A stretch of 64,000 bases of DNA from Mucilaginibacter empetricola (GTDB lineage: Bacteria > Bacteroidota > Bacteroidia > Sphingobacteriales > Sphingobacteriaceae), in assembly GCF_024808665.1 (NCBI RefSeq), contig NZ_JANUBZ010000003.1, positions 310,001 through 374,000 on the forward strand. The letters are read 5' to 3'. Below the pieces are notes generated by a model. That model worked only from the letters and a program-made list of their open reading frames with translations. It did not search any database and had not been told where the DNA came from. The translations under genes and the position numbers were made by a program. Of this stretch, positions 33,254 to 43,791 are shown piece after piece (positions within the stretch are counted from its first letter, which is position 1; each line of letters starts with the position of its first letter).

Positions 33254-36200
33254 TTGCCTGCAGTGAGAAGCTACAAATACCTGATATCTACCCTGTGTAT
33301 TTTTTATAACTTATTTGCGTTTGGCCAAAACCAGACACTTAAGTTTGATCATATTGGGACGACTGAAGGTCTATCACAAATAAACGTTAACCGTATTTTG
33401 CAGGACAGCCGTGGTTTTATGTGGGTTGGCACCAGAAATGGCTTAAACAGGTACGATGGTTATAAATTCATTGTTTATCGTTATGATGCAACGAATGCCA
33501 ATACCTTAAGCAACAACATGGTTACTGACCTTGTTGAAGCAGCCGATGGCAATATTTGGATTGCCACACAAAGCGGGTTGAATAAGTATGAAAGAAACAC
33601 CGGCAAATTTGTACGATATACACACGATGACCATAATCCGGCAAGTATTTCAAATAACATCATAAACAGGCTCTTATTTGATATCGAAGGGAATTTATGG
33701 ATTGCTACACAAAACGGAGGGCTTGATTGCCTTGACGTTAAAACAAACATCTTTCATCATCACCTGCACGCCGATGAGGATAAAAATAGCATTAGTGATA
33801 ACAATATCCGCACAGTATTTGAGGATTCGCAACGTAACTTATGGGTCGGAACCTCTTCTGGTGGTTTAAGTCTTTTCAATCAAAAAAATAACACCTTCTC
33901 AAAATTCGTTTTCACTGATCCGGTTAATCACTCGGTGTCGGGAAAGAATATAATTTGCATGGTTGAAAATAAGAAAAAGCAGTTGTGGGTAGGGTCACAA
34001 GATGATGGACTTTATTTATTTGACATCAGCAATAAAACCTTTAAACGGGTAAAGTATAATGAAGCAGGAATAAATGGAGTTACCAGCAATACAATTTATA
34101 GCCTAAATCAGGATAACGATGATAATTTATGGATTGGTACGGAGAACGCAGGGCTATCCATATTAAATCAAAAAACAGAAGAGTATACTAACTATCAGCA
34201 TGATGAGGTTGATAACTACTCTATCAACGGTAATTCGATATACTCCATATGTAAAGATAAATTAGGAAACATGTGGTTGGGCGCGTTTAGCGGTGGTATT
34301 AACCTTTTCAAAAAAAGCGCAGCAAGCTTTTCTTTATACCGGCATAATTCAAAAGCCAATAGTTTGTCTAATAATTTTGCGCTTGGTTTTTGCGAAGACA
34401 AGGACAAAAATATATGGATTGCTACCGATGGCGGCGGCCTAAATGAATTTAACCCCGCCAGTGGAAAGTTTACTTGTTACAAGCATAAGGCTAATGATAA
34501 AAGCGGTATTTCTGGAAATTATATTTTAATTGTAAAACCCGATGACGAAGGGAATTTATGGCTTGGCACCTGGGGAAATGGCATAACAGTTTTTAATCCT
34601 AAACTTAACGCATACAAGTATTTTAACAAAGATGCCCCCAATTCAAAGGGGTTGGATGGGAATAACGTTTATAATTTAATACACGGCAGCGATAAAAAAG
34701 TATGGATAAGCGTTTTTGGCGGCGGTTTAAATTGTTATGACAAAAAGACGGGCACTTTTAAATATTACCGGCACGATGTAAACGATGCGAAAAGTGTAGG
34801 CAGCAATTATATTTATTCGTTGTTTGAGGATAGCAAAGGTAATTTATGGGTAGGTACGTCAGACGCTGGGATAGATTTATTGAACAGGCAAAGAGGAACG
34901 TTTACCCATTTTTCGTATAATGAGAAAAAGAATAGCATCAGTAATAACGGTGTAACGGATATTTTTGAAGACAGCAAAGGTAATTTATGGCTGTGTACGT
35001 TATCGGGCCTGGATTTATTTGATCCGGCAACGAAACATTTCACAGTTTATAATAAAAGAAGCGGATTGCCGAGCGACATTATTTATGCAGTAAAAGAAGA
35101 TGATAATGGAAAACTATGGGTAAGTACTAATGGCGGCTTATCTATGTTTGACCCGATAGCGCGGACATTTAAAAACTTTAATACCGAAGATGGTTTGCAG
35201 GATGACGAGTTTAAACCCCATTCGGCGCTCAGAGCAAGTGACGATAAATTATACTTTGGCGGTGTTAACGGCTTTAACGTTTTTACCAGCAATCAAATAT
35301 TAAAACATAATCCATTTTCTCGGTTGGTGGTTACTTCCTTTGCGTTATTTAATAAGCCACTTACTATCGCAAAAGACAGTAACGATTCATCGCCCTTAAA
35401 AAAAGATATCTCGGATACAAAATCTATCGTGCTATCATACAAACAATCAGTTATTGAAATGGAATTTGCCGCCCTTGACTTCGGGTTGGCAGACAAAAAA
35501 GAGTATGCTTTTAAGCTGGATGGTTTTGATAAAGATTGGAACGACGTCGGAAGCAGAAATACGGCATCCTATACCAATTTGCCACCGGGGAAATACCTGT
35601 TTAATATTAAATACAAAAATAATTCGGGGCAATGGTCACCTGTTAGGGAAGCACTGCAGATTATAATAATACCACCGTTTTGGCTTACCTGGTGGTTTGA
35701 ACTTATCGCAACTTTGTTAATAGTGGGAGGGATTTTCGGTGCTTTTAGGATGAGGATACAATCTATAAAGAAACGACAGATTTTGTTAGAGCAGCAGGTG
35801 CAGGAGCGTACGGAGAGCTTGGCGCGAATGACTGAAAATGAACGCCGGTCAAGAGCTGCAGCCGAAAAGGCGCGTGAAGATGCAGAGAACGCCAATAAGG
35901 CAAAGAGTATTTTTCTTGCTACGATGAGTCACGAAATACGCACACCAATGAATGGTGTTATTGGGATGGCTGCATTGCTTTCGAGTACAAAACTAACCGC
36001 TGAGCAGGAAGAATACGCTGAAACTATTAAAAATTGCGGAGAAGCATTACTGACCGTGATAAATGATGTACTCGATTTTTCGAAAATTGAATCGGGTAGC
36101 ATGGATCTTGAGTCTCAGGATTTTGACTTGCGCGATTGTATAGAAAGTGTTTTGGATATTTTCGCTGATAAAGCTTCGTCTATTGACTTGGTTTATCAGA

Positions 36201-37426
36201 TAGATTATAATGTGCCTGGCCAAATTATTGCCGACCCTTTAAGGCTTAGGCAAGTTTTAATAAACCTGGTAAGTAACGCCATGAAGTTTACCAGTAAGGG
36301 TGAAGTATTTATTACGGTAGCTTTAGTTAAACAAGAAGGTGATGAGCTAACATTGCAATTTAATGTACGCGATACTGGGATAGGTATCCCGGCTGATAAG
36401 TTGGATAAATTATTTAAGGCTTTTTCGCAGGTAGATTCAAGTACAACGCGTAAATATGGAGGTACAGGTTTAGGTTTAGCCATTAGCGAAAAGTTGGTTA
36501 AATTAATGCAAGGCGAAATATCTGTTCAAAGTGAATTGGGGATGGGCACAACTTTTTCATTCACTATAAAATCGAAGCCAGGTTTAAAGGCGCAGCGAAA
36601 TTATGTGCATTTGAACATAAATGAACTAAAAGGAAGGCATATTTTAGTGGTGGATGACAATGCCACCAATAGAAATATTTTGAAAACACAGCTTGAACAA
36701 TGGGGTTTCGAGCCTGTATTAGCTGAATCGGGAGTGGAAGCGTTAAAAATTTTTTCATCAGGAGATAAAGTAGATCTGATTATCTCGGATATGAACATGC
36801 CGGTTATGGACGGTGTGCAACTGGCCAAAAGGATAAGAAAGACTCATCCCGATGTTCCAATAATATTATTGAGCTCAATGGGGAATGAGCAAAGCCGCAA
36901 AGAATCGCATCTGTTTAACGCCGTTTTGACCAAACCCGCAAGGTACCAAATTTTATATAAGCACATTGCTGAACAATTGAAAGGCAATGGCACCATTATA
37001 AAAGAAACACAATCCAATCAATCGCAATTCTCTGTTGACTTTGCAATTCAATATCCGATGCACATTTTAATAGCGGAGGATAATTTGGTAAATCAAAAAC
37101 TTGCCAGGCATATTTTCACTAAGATGGGGTATGCACCAGATATTGCCGAAAATGGACATGAGACATTGAATGCCATGATTAATAAAAAGTATGATATTGT
37201 ATTTATGGATGTGCAGATGCCAGAGATGGACGGTCTTGAAACTACCCGGTTTATACGCGATCATATGGAATATCAACCGGTAATTGTTGCTATGACGGCG
37301 AATGCCTTACCCGAAGACAGGGACGTATGCCTTAAAGCGGGTATGGATGATTACCTCAGTAAGCCTATGAAAATTAGCAGTATTATGGATGTTTTGGAGA
37401 AATGGGGCAAGCACATTAACCAATAA
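33254..37426 (+). CDS. Hybrid sensor histidine kinase: Reg_prop propeller, Y_Y_Y, kinase, two receivers
   Basis: The protein is about 1,390 residues. A signal peptide leads into a long run of two-component-regulator propeller repeats (about 30-690, with [22 protein letters not shown] motifs) and a Y_Y_Y domain (about 740-800). After a membrane helix (about 805-828) and a coiled coil come HisKA ([14 protein letters not shown], His893 counted from TTG) and HATPase ([29 protein letters not shown]). Two receivers follow, with Asp1179 ([10 protein letters not shown]) and Asp1319 ([10 protein letters not shown]). Unlike classical HTCS proteins it has no AraC-type DNA-binding domain. No ATG is available; the start is TTG 33254 or, better for the signal peptide, GTG 33263. 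It probably senses a saccharide for the preceding locus. Confidence 0.92.
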   Translation: MPAVRSYKYLISTLCIFYNLFAFGQNQTLKFDHIGTTEGLSQINVNRILQDSRGFMWVGTRNGLNRYDGYKFIVYRYDATNANTLSNNMVTDLVEAADGNIWIATQSGLNKYERNTGKFVRYTHDDHNPASISNNIINRLLFDIEGNLWIATQNGGLDCLDVKTNIFHHHLHADEDKNSISDNNIRTVFEDSQRNLWVGTSSGGLSLFNQKNNTFSKFVFTDPVNHSVSGKNIICMVENKKKQLWVGSQDDGLYLFDISNKTFKRVKYNEAGINGVTSNTIYSLNQDNDDNLWIGTENAGLSILNQKTEEYTNYQHDEVDNYSINGNSIYSICKDKLGNMWLGAFSGGINLFKKSAASFSLYRHNSKANSLSNNFALGFCEDKDKNIWIATDGGGLNEFNPASGKFTCYKHKANDKSGISGNYILIVKPDDEGNLWLGTWGNGITVFNPKLNAYKYFNKDAPNSKGLDGNNVYNLIHGSDKKVWISVFGGGLNCYDKKTGTFKYYRHDVNDAKSVGSNYIYSLFEDSKGNLWVGTSDAGIDLLNRQRGTFTHFSYNEKKNSISNNGVTDIFEDSKGNLWLCTLSGLDLFDPATKHFTVYNKRSGLPSDIIYAVKEDDNGKLWVSTNGGLSMFDPIARTFKNFNTEDGLQDDEFKPHSALRASDDKLYFGGVNGFNVFTSNQILKHNPFSRLVVTSFALFNKPLTIAKDSNDSSPLKKDISDTKSIVLSYKQSVIEMEFAALDFGLADKKEYAFKLDGFDKDWNDVGSRNTASYTNLPPGKYLFNIKYKNNSGQWSPVREALQIIIIPPFWLTWWFELIATLLIVGGIFGAFRMRIQSIKKRQILLEQQVQERTESLARMTENERRSRAAAEKAREDAENANKAKSIFLATMSHEIRTPMNGVIGMAALLSSTKLTAEQEEYAETIKNCGEALLTVINDVLDFSKIESGSMDLESQDFDLRDCIESVLDIFADKASSIDLVYQIDYNVPGQIIADPLRLRQVLINLVSNAMKFTSKGEVFITVALVKQEGDELTLQFNVRDTGIGIPADKLDKLFKAFSQVDSSTTRKYGGTGLGLAISEKLVKLMQGEISVQSELGMGTTFSFTIKSKPGLKAQRNYVHLNINELKGRHILVVDDNATNRNILKTQLEQWGFEPVLAESGVEALKIFSSGDKVDLIISDMNMPVMDGVQLAKRIRKTHPDVPIILLSSMGNEQSRKESHLFNAVLTKPARYQILYKHIAEQLKGNGTIIKETQSNQSQFSVDFAIQYPMHILIAEDNLVNQKLARHIFTKMGYAPDIAENGHETLNAMINKKYDIVFMDVQMPEMDGLETTRFIRDHMEYQPVIVAMTANALPEDRDVCLKAGMDDYLSKPMKISSIMDVLEKWGKHINQ

Positions 37427-37534
37427 AGCAATTGCTAACTAATAAAATAGTTGTTGTTTGAGGCCTGGAAAGAATAATTTCAGTGGAATGTAAACAGAAT
37501 TAAATAAATTTACAGGGACAATCCACCTGAATTT

Positions 37535-38326
37535 ATGATATCGAGAAATACACATCGCACTTTTTTTACTTTCTTCATCGGCCTTATTTGCCTTTTTTTA
37601 TTTACAAAGGCCGAAGCAGCGCAGAAATATTATTATCAGATAAAAATATATCACCTTAAAACGCAAGTTCAGGAAGATCGGCTTGATCAATATCTGCAAA
37701 ATGCTTATTTGCCTGCATTACATCGATTGGGGATTAAAAATGTAGGCGTGTTTAAACCTGTAGCAGGAGATACACTAGGAAAACGCGTATACGTTTTCAT
37801 TCCGTTTCGTACATGGGATCAGCTGGAAAATGCAGACCGGAAATTACTAAATGATCAGCAATACCTTACCAATGGTGAGGACTACATTAACGCTGCTTAT
37901 AACGACGAATCATATACTCGTTTAGAAACTATTGTGTTAAGAGCTTTTCCGAAAATGATAGCTCCGGAAGTACCCAATCTTACCGCAAATAAAACTGATC
38001 GTGTTTATGAATTACGCAGTTATGAAAGCGCCACCGAAAAGTTTAATTTAAATAAAGTACACATGTTTAATGATGGCAACGAAGTGGCCTTATTTAAACG
38101 CCTTGGATTTAATGCTGTTTTTTATGCTGAAGTAATAGCCGGTAGTCATATGCCTAACCTGATGTATATGACCACATTTAACAGCAAAGCAGATAGAGAT
38201 AAACACTGGGATACTTTCTCCAACGATCCGGAATGGAAAACTTTGTTAGCAAAGCCCGAATATCAGCATAACGTATCAAAAGCCGATATCATATTTCTGC
38301 ATCCCACCGTATATTCTGATTTTTAA
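37535..38326 (+). CDS. Secreted NIPSNAP-family protein
   Basis: The 263-residue protein has a signal peptide (about 1-28, ending KAEAA). Two ferredoxin-like NIPSNAP halves follow: YYYQIKIYHLKTQVQEDRL with the AYLPALHRLGIKNVGVF helix, and RVYELRSYESATEKFNLNKV with FNDGNEVALFKRLGFNAVFYAEV. NIPSNAP proteins are small-molecule or partner binders of poorly known biochemistry. The stop codon directly touches the ATG of the next gene, so the two are translated together. This indicates a functional link with the FAD oxidoreductase. Confidence 0.88.
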   Translation: MISRNTHRTFFTFFIGLICLFLFTKAEAAQKYYYQIKIYHLKTQVQEDRLDQYLQNAYLPALHRLGIKNVGVFKPVAGDTLGKRVYVFIPFRTWDQLENADRKLLNDQQYLTNGEDYINAAYNDESYTRLETIVLRAFPKMIAPEVPNLTANKTDRVYELRSYESATEKFNLNKVHMFNDGNEVALFKRLGFNAVFYAEVIAGSHMPNLMYMTTFNSKADRDKHWDTFSNDPEWKTLLAKPEYQHNVSKADIIFLHPTVYSDF

Positions 38327-39769
38327 ATGAAGCTGGAAAAGCGCGATTTTGATGCAATAGTTGTTGGATCTGGCCCTAATGGACTCGCCGTAGCAATTTT
38401 AATGCAGCAAAATGGCCTTTCGGTATTGCTTATTGAGGGTAAGGAAACAATAGGAGGAGGGTTAAGATCTGCCGAACTTACTTTGCCGGGATATGTTCAT
38501 GATATTTGTTCCGCAGTACACCCCCTGGCAGTAGCCTCGCCTTTTTTTGAAAAGCTTCCTTTGGCAGAATATGGGTTGGAGTATATTTTACCACGAATTG
38601 CTGTTGCCCATCCATTTGATAACGGTACTGCCGGTGTAGTAAAAGCCTCGTTGGAAGAAACAGCATTTTTGCTAGGTGACGACGAAGAAACCTATCTGCA
38701 GTTAATGCGACCGGTTGTGAAAGCATGGCCGCTTATAGCGTCAGATGTTTTAGCACCGCTTCATTATCCCAAATACCCTTATGAAATGGCCTGTTTTGGA
38801 CTTCCTGCAATAACCGCAGCAAGTTTCCTTGCCAAACGGTTTGACACACCTGACGCAAAGGGCCTGCTGGCAGGTATGGCAGCTCATAGTATGCAACCGC
38901 TAACCAATTTGACCACATCGGCCATTGCGCTGGTTTTAATGGCCTCGGCGCATTTAAAAGGATGGCCCATACCCAAAGGCGGTTCAAATCAAATTGCAAA
39001 TGCGCTGGCTGCTTATTTTATTTCGTTGGGAGGAAAAATAGAAACAGGCTTATGTGTAAACTCATTGGAGCAATTGCCATCAGCACATGCTATATTATTT
39101 GACGTTACGCCAAAGCAGTTGCTAAAAATTGCAGGGCATAAATTTTCATCAATTTATAAATGGCAATTGGAGCGTTACCGATATGGTATGGGCGTGTTTA
39201 AGATTGATTGGGCGCTCGACGCCCCGATACCATTTAAAGCAGCTGTTTGCCATGATGCTGGTACCATTCATATAGGTAACACAATAGAAGAAATTACCCT
39301 CGCAGAGCAACAAACTTGGGACGGACGAGAAGCCGAAAAACCGTTTGTTTTGTTATCACAGCCAAGCTTGTTTGATACATCGCGAGCTCCCGCTGGCAAA
39401 CATACCGCCTGGGCATATTGCCATGTTCCGCATGGATCAACAAAAGATATGACTGTTACCATAGAAACTCAGGTAGAGCGTTTCGCGCCTGGGTTTAAAG
39501 AAACCATTCTTGCAAAACATACTTTTAATAGTGTTCAGATGGAAGAATATAATCCTAATTATATTGGCGGCGACATAAACGGTGGCGTAATTGATATTGG
39601 TCAGTTGTTTACCCGGCCGGCCTTGCGATGGTCGCCTTATAAGACTTCGGCAAAAGGCATTTACATTTGCTCATCTTCAACACCTCCCGGTGGCGGCGTA
39701 CACGGTATGTGCGGATATCATGCCGCGAAAAGAGCATTAAAAGATGTTTTCAAAATTACAATCAAGTAA
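38327..39769 (+). CDS. Phytoene-desaturase/PYROXD2-like FAD oxidoreductase
   Basis: The 480-residue flavoprotein has an N-terminal dinucleotide fold (DAIVVGSGPNGLAVAILMQQ), a KETIGGGLRSAEL segment and a C-terminal FAD-proximal GGDINGGVIDIGQLFTRPA and PPGGGVHGMCGYHAAKRAL. It belongs to the phytoene dehydrogenase-like group that includes animal PYROXD2, not to a carotenoid cluster: no crtB, crtE or crtY is near. It lacks a signal peptide although its partner NIPSNAP gene is exported. The substrate is unknown; an oxidation or isomerisation of a lipid or isoprenoid is possible. Confidence 0.85.
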   Translation: MKLEKRDFDAIVVGSGPNGLAVAILMQQNGLSVLLIEGKETIGGGLRSAELTLPGYVHDICSAVHPLAVASPFFEKLPLAEYGLEYILPRIAVAHPFDNGTAGVVKASLEETAFLLGDDEETYLQLMRPVVKAWPLIASDVLAPLHYPKYPYEMACFGLPAITAASFLAKRFDTPDAKGLLAGMAAHSMQPLTNLTTSAIALVLMASAHLKGWPIPKGGSNQIANALAAYFISLGGKIETGLCVNSLEQLPSAHAILFDVTPKQLLKIAGHKFSSIYKWQLERYRYGMGVFKIDWALDAPIPFKAAVCHDAGTIHIGNTIEEITLAEQQTWDGREAEKPFVLLSQPSLFDTSRAPAGKHTAWAYCHVPHGSTKDMTVTIETQVERFAPGFKETILAKHTFNSVQMEEYNPNYIGGDINGGVIDIGQLFTRPALRWSPYKTSAKGIYICSSSTPPGGGVHGMCGYHAAKRALKDVFKITIK

Positions 39770-39896
39770 TCTGATTACAAGGCCCAATAACTAGTTTATA
39801 TAATTTTTAGTTAATATTTATTGATGTAAAGTGCTGATAATTAATAAATAGTTGCATATATTTAAGTAATTGTAAAACCTTAACATTTGATAAATT

Positions 39897-40670
39897 ATGG
39901 AAACTAAACCACTAACCAAGTATGTTGCCGAATTCGTCGGCACGTTTTGCCTTGTTTTGTTTGGCTGCGGATCGGCTGTTATTGCAGGTGCCAATATCCT
40001 CAATGTCCCTGTTTCGGGTATTGGTCTATTAGGTATTTCACTGGCTTTTGGTGTCAGTGTTGTTGTGATGGCCTATACTATTGGCCCAATTTCTGGCTGT
40101 CATATTAACCCTGCAATATCAATTTCAATGCTGGCAGCGGGCAAGTTGTCATTTAAAGATACCCTTGGATATGTAATATTTCAATGTGTAGGTGCTATTG
40201 CAGCTTCGGGAGTATTGTATTTAATTGTTTCTGGCAGACCGGGCTTTGTTTTAGGTAAATATGGTTTAGGTGCAAATGGCTGGGGCGAAGGCTACCTGGG
40301 TGAATATTCAACTCAATCGGCTTTTATAACTGAAACGGTTTTTACCTTTTTATTTTTGATTGTAATATTTGGCACTACTGCAAAGCGTGCAAATCCGGGT
40401 ATGGCGGGGTTGGCCATCGGTTTATCACTTACTTTAATACACCTGGTGGTAATACCTATAACTGGTACGTCGGTAAATCCGGCCCGCAGCCTTGGCCCTG
40501 CTATATTTGATGGTGGCGAAGCATTAAATAAATTGTGGCTATTTATTGTTGCGCCAATATTGGGTGGCCTGCTGGCAGCCGCTTTTTGGAAAGGCGTTTT
40601 GGAAGAAAAAGAAACGATTACCAAAAAGGTTGTTGAGGTGCATGACGATCTTTCAATTAACAGAACATAA
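39897..40670 (+). CDS. aqpZ: Aquaporin Z (water channel)
   Basis: The 257-residue inner-membrane channel has six helices and two NPA half-helices (HINPAIS with N71; SVNPARS with N194). The selectivity-filter residues expected for water are present: the Phe of SLAFGV, the His of LTLIHLVV, the Thr of TGTSVNPAR and the Arg after the second NPA. That sets it apart from glycerol facilitators. The C-terminal tail is longer and more charged than in E. coli AqpZ. It is a single gene with its own terminator, after a 127-base gap. Confidence 0.95.
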   Translation: METKPLTKYVAEFVGTFCLVLFGCGSAVIAGANILNVPVSGIGLLGISLAFGVSVVVMAYTIGPISGCHINPAISISMLAAGKLSFKDTLGYVIFQCVGAIAASGVLYLIVSGRPGFVLGKYGLGANGWGEGYLGEYSTQSAFITETVFTFLFLIVIFGTTAKRANPGMAGLAIGLSLTLIHLVVIPITGTSVNPARSLGPAIFDGGEALNKLWLFIVAPILGGLLAAAFWKGVLEEKETITKKVVEVHDDLSINRT

Positions 40671-40679
40671 CGATATCAA

Positions 40680-40721
40680 AAAGCTTCTCCGGCTAAACGC
40701 TCTTGCCGGAGAAGTTTTTAT
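40680..40721 (+). terminator. Intrinsic terminator of aqpZ
   Basis: CTTCTCCGGC (40684-40693) and GCCGGAGAAG (40705-40714) form a perfect GC-rich 10-bp stem followed by TTTTTA, 14 bases after the stop. Confidence 0.9.
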
Positions 40722-40748
40722 AATTTCATCCCAAGCCCTAATTCTAGG

Positions 40749-42029
40749 TTAAAACTGATCGTAATAAGTTCCTTTCCCGGGAGAGGATAATTTTACATTT
40801 TTTATTTGTACGGCTCCTTCCGATTCAATTCGTATGCCTACAATTTCACCCAGGGTATGTTTCTGGGGCACATTTAAAATCAATTTGTTATTCAGGTAGA
40901 TTTTGAATTGACGCTTTTGCACAATACATTTCAGGTTTTGAAATTGGGTGAAATCGCACCCAAAAGCCCGTAGATCATGTGTTTTGCCGCTTATCCAGAT
41001 ATCGCCTGTTAACAGATTAATAGATGAAATGCAGCCTTTATCGGCCAGGGGTATAATAATGGCATTTCCTGTTCCCAATAATACCACGTTCATGCGCCGG
41101 CATACAGAGGACTCCATTGTAGAGGCGTTCCTTAAAGTAGTTTCAAAAATGAAATCGCCTGCATCAATATCTTTAAACTCTTTTGCGTTGGCAATTTTTG
41201 TCCAGATATCATTAAAAACCGGACTGCCAATTTTTTGCCGCAGGGTACTGTCGGATATTCCCATATAGCCGCCACCTTTTATTTCCGTATCTGAAAGATA
41301 CACTGGTATGGATGATTTTTCAATTAATCCTTTCCATCCTTGTGTTTTTATAAAAAGTGGTCTCTGTTTTATCATTTCGCCGTCAGCAATCAGTTTGGCG
41401 ATAAAGAAGCCGGGTTCGTAATAAATGGAAGTATGTTGTTTGCCGTTTGGAGCAACTTTATCAGTTAGTTTTGGATCCCATGATTGCTGAATAAAAACGC
41501 TGTCGGGCTTTAAGCTGGTAACGTCGTAATTAAAAACTACCGAATTGGGTAAATTGTCAGAAACCTTTATCGCTTCAAACTTAACTTTTGTATAATCTGT
41601 GGATTTTGCAGGTCTTTTTAATGATAGCCATGTAAGGCCGATAGCTGCAAGAATTATAATTACCAATGAAACAGGAACAACTAATTGGCGGGGTTGATGA
41701 TGTGTTTTAATGGTTTTGTTTTCGGCAATTGTATTTAGCCCTGATTCTTCATCGCTGAGTAGGTTCTTTTGGCGAAAATCGCGCCAGCTATCATAGTCAA
41801 CATAGCCCGCCAGTGCATTTAATGTAGCTGTAGTAGGGAAGTTCTCGTAACGTACCTTACCCCATATCCGTTTCAGGGTAGAAATACTTAGCTGAACCTT
41901 TGTTTTTTCGAAAATTTTTTCACTTAACTGTTCAAAATCATCATTGCTCCATGTAATGCTATCGCCCCAGTTTAATGATTGCTCAATGAGTTTTCTGCAC
42001 AGAATTAGTAGTTGTTTTTCTTTTTCCAT
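40749..42029 (-). CDS. Membrane-anchored regulator-like protein with concanavalin-type outer domain
   Basis: The 426-residue protein has an N-terminal cytosolic region (1-95) with an HTH-like pattern common in Bacteroidota (VQLSISTLKRIWGKVRYENF, then TLNALAGYVDYDSWRDF). One membrane helix (about 115-136) leads to a periplasmic part. The first half (150-250) resembles a PKD-like sandwich. The second half (270-420) resembles a laminin-G/DUF1080-like fold (DFIFETTLRN, QFKIYLNNKLILNV, GIRIESEGAVQIKNVKLS). It has no kinase residues. It looks like a one-protein sensor of a periplasmic ligand. It is transcribed away from the 42174 gene, whose product has a similar fold. Confidence 0.75.
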   Translation of the reverse strand: MEKEKQLLILCRKLIEQSLNWGDSITWSNDDFEQLSEKIFEKTKVQLSISTLKRIWGKVRYENFPTTATLNALAGYVDYDSWRDFRQKNLLSDEESGLNTIAENKTIKTHHQPRQLVVPVSLVIIILAAIGLTWLSLKRPAKSTDYTKVKFEAIKVSDNLPNSVVFNYDVTSLKPDSVFIQQSWDPKLTDKVAPNGKQHTSIYYEPGFFIAKLIADGEMIKQRPLFIKTQGWKGLIEKSSIPVYLSDTEIKGGGYMGISDSTLRQKIGSPVFNDIWTKIANAKEFKDIDAGDFIFETTLRNASTMESSVCRRMNVVLLGTGNAIIIPLADKGCISSINLLTGDIWISGKTHDLRAFGCDFTQFQNLKCIVQKRQFKIYLNNKLILNVPQKHTLGEIVGIRIESEGAVQIKNVKLSSPGKGTYYDQF

Positions 42030-42173
42030 TTGAGATGAAAATTAGCCACAAGTAATTTAATTAGTTGCCGATAAAGTGTTTTTATCCAAATTGAACAAAA
42101 TTGAAACCACTTTGAATAATGAATTTAATATGGTTTAAGGAGTTTTGGTTTAAAATTAAAAATCCAAAGCACA

Positions 42174-42830
42174 ATGGAAAGAAAAATATTAGGCACAATA
42201 TTATTGTTGATGATAGTATATGCCCAGGCTTTAAAAGCACAAAACCAATCCGTAACTCATAATTATTCAGTTATTAAACCTAATGACTGGTCAATACCCC
42301 GAAATGATACAGTGGATTACACTTTTAATGAATATTTGGGACAAAAGGCGTTGCTGATGAAAAGGAAATATGGAAATTACAAAGCAGGCACACCTATATA
42401 CCCTAAAGATTTAAATTTTAAAGATGGCATAATAGAAATGGATATTGCCTGGCCTGGAGCTAAAGGCGGCTATATTGGTTTTGCCTTCCGGATAAAAGAC
42501 CCCCATCATTATGAGACAGTTTATTTTAGACCAGAAAGCTCAGGAACTATTAATGCCATTCAATACATGCCCGAAAAGAAAGCTGATTTTAACTGGTGGG
42601 ATTATGAAAGTGACAAATATCAGGCTAAAGCAACGTTGCCTATGCACAGCTGGTTCCATGTAAAAGCCATAGTCAAAGGAAGCACAGTTAGTGTTTTTGT
42701 AAATAATGAAGCCAAGCCGTCGTTGGTTTATAATCATTTGGATGGCAGCCTTAAAAGTGGTTCAGTAGGTTACTGGTTCGGCAATAGCTCAGATGGCGCG
42801 TACAGGAATTTAACAGTCAAAAAATTTTAA
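42174..42830 (+). CDS. Secreted concanavalin-fold protein (DUF1080-like)
   Basis: The 218-residue product has a signal peptide (about 1-23, ending LKAQ) and a single beta-sandwich. FKDGIIEMDIAWPGAKGGYI, FAFRIKDPHHYETVYFRP, HVKAIVKGSTVSVFVNN and GSVGYWFGNSSDGAYRNLTV are the characteristic strands. It is close to DUF1080/LamG-type proteins but lacks the clear NSGVF acidic motifs of the hydrolases, so it may bind carbohydrate without cleaving it. Three bases separate it from the hydrolase gene downstream, indicating co-translation. Confidence 0.78.
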   Translation: MERKILGTILLLMIVYAQALKAQNQSVTHNYSVIKPNDWSIPRNDTVDYTFNEYLGQKALLMKRKYGNYKAGTPIYPKDLNFKDGIIEMDIAWPGAKGGYIGFAFRIKDPHHYETVYFRPESSGTINAIQYMPEKKADFNWWDYESDKYQAKATLPMHSWFHVKAIVKGSTVSVFVNNEAKPSLVYNHLDGSLKSGSVGYWFGNSSDGAYRNLTVKKF

Positions 42831-42833
42831 GTT

Positions 42834-43697
42834 ATGGGTACTCAACTCAAAGCAATTAGTTGCATTTTACTGTGCTGTGCAATTATGTTAATTGCAAAAC
42901 CGGTTAAAGCACAGCAAGATAATGTACCGTATGGAAATAACCCCAATGCCGGACACTATTTAAAAATGGGAGATAGCACCAACATATACTATGAGGTTTA
43001 TGGCAAGGGCAGGCCGGTGGTTTTATTGCATGGCGGCTTATTTGGCGATATATCGGAATATGAAAAACTAATACCCAAATTGAGCGAACATTTTAGGGTG
43101 ATAGCGATTGAAACAAGAGGACATGGCAGGTCGGAGATAGGAGAGCAGTTATTTACGTATGAACTGATGGCGCGTGACGCTTACACAGTAATCAAACAGG
43201 AGACCAGCGATAGCACCATAGTTATAGGGTTTAGCGATGGCGCCGTTATTGCCATGACTTTGACCCTTGCACATCCTGAAATAGCACGGAAGATGGTATT
43301 TGCTGGCGGCAATTTGGCGTTGCGGGGGTATAGAGAGGGAGTAAAGGAAAGACTAAAAAATTTAACGGGTGAATCCATGGAACGGGATTATCCGGATTTT
43401 GTGAAGGATAGGAAAAAGGTCATGCCACAGCCTGAACGATGGAACGACTTTGTTGAAAAACTGAAAAATGCATGGCTTAATCAAACTCCTATTGAGCCTT
43501 CGCAATTAAAAACTATAAAATGCCCAGTGATGGTGGTAGGTGGCGACAGAGATCAGTATAATGGCATTGATAATTTTTTTAATACTTACAAATTGTTACC
43601 TCATGCAAGTTTGGCAATTATCCCTAATTCAGATCATATAGTTTTTTTTAGAAGGCCCGATTTGATGGAGAATATCGTAATACCTTTTATTAATTAA
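42834..43697 (+). CDS. Secreted alpha/beta hydrolase
   Basis: The 287-residue hydrolase has a signal peptide (about 1-27, ending VKAQ). The fold markers are VVLLHGGLFGD (oxyanion loop), the nucleophile elbow VIGFSDGAV (G-F-S-D-G), GGDRDQYNG with the acid and NSDHIVFF with the catalytic His. It acts in the periplasm on an unknown ester, amide or lactone. The adjacent PQQ dehydrogenase makes aldonolactones in related bacteria, so lactone opening is a reasonable guess but not shown by the sequence. Confidence 0.85.
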   Translation: MGTQLKAISCILLCCAIMLIAKPVKAQQDNVPYGNNPNAGHYLKMGDSTNIYYEVYGKGRPVVLLHGGLFGDISEYEKLIPKLSEHFRVIAIETRGHGRSEIGEQLFTYELMARDAYTVIKQETSDSTIVIGFSDGAVIAMTLTLAHPEIARKMVFAGGNLALRGYREGVKERLKNLTGESMERDYPDFVKDRKKVMPQPERWNDFVEKLKNAWLNQTPIEPSQLKTIKCPVMVVGGDRDQYNGIDNFFNTYKLLPHASLAIIPNSDHIVFFRRPDLMENIVIPFIN

Positions 43698-43791
43698 ACA
43701 GGCATCTTAAAATTAAAAGTTTGGCAGGCTTTGTTTTTTATTTAATGTGATTAGCTTTAATTTGTTAAACCAATTAAACTAAATCCCTTTC

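Noticed and set aside
33254..37426. Classical HTCS regulator with AraC output
   Set aside because: The sequence ends with a second receiver domain; no AraC-type helix-turn-helix follows before the stop at 37426.
38327..39769. Carotenoid phytoene desaturase
   Set aside because: No other carotenoid gene is near and the residues fit the PYROXD2-like branch; the NIPSNAP partner is not a carotenoid protein.
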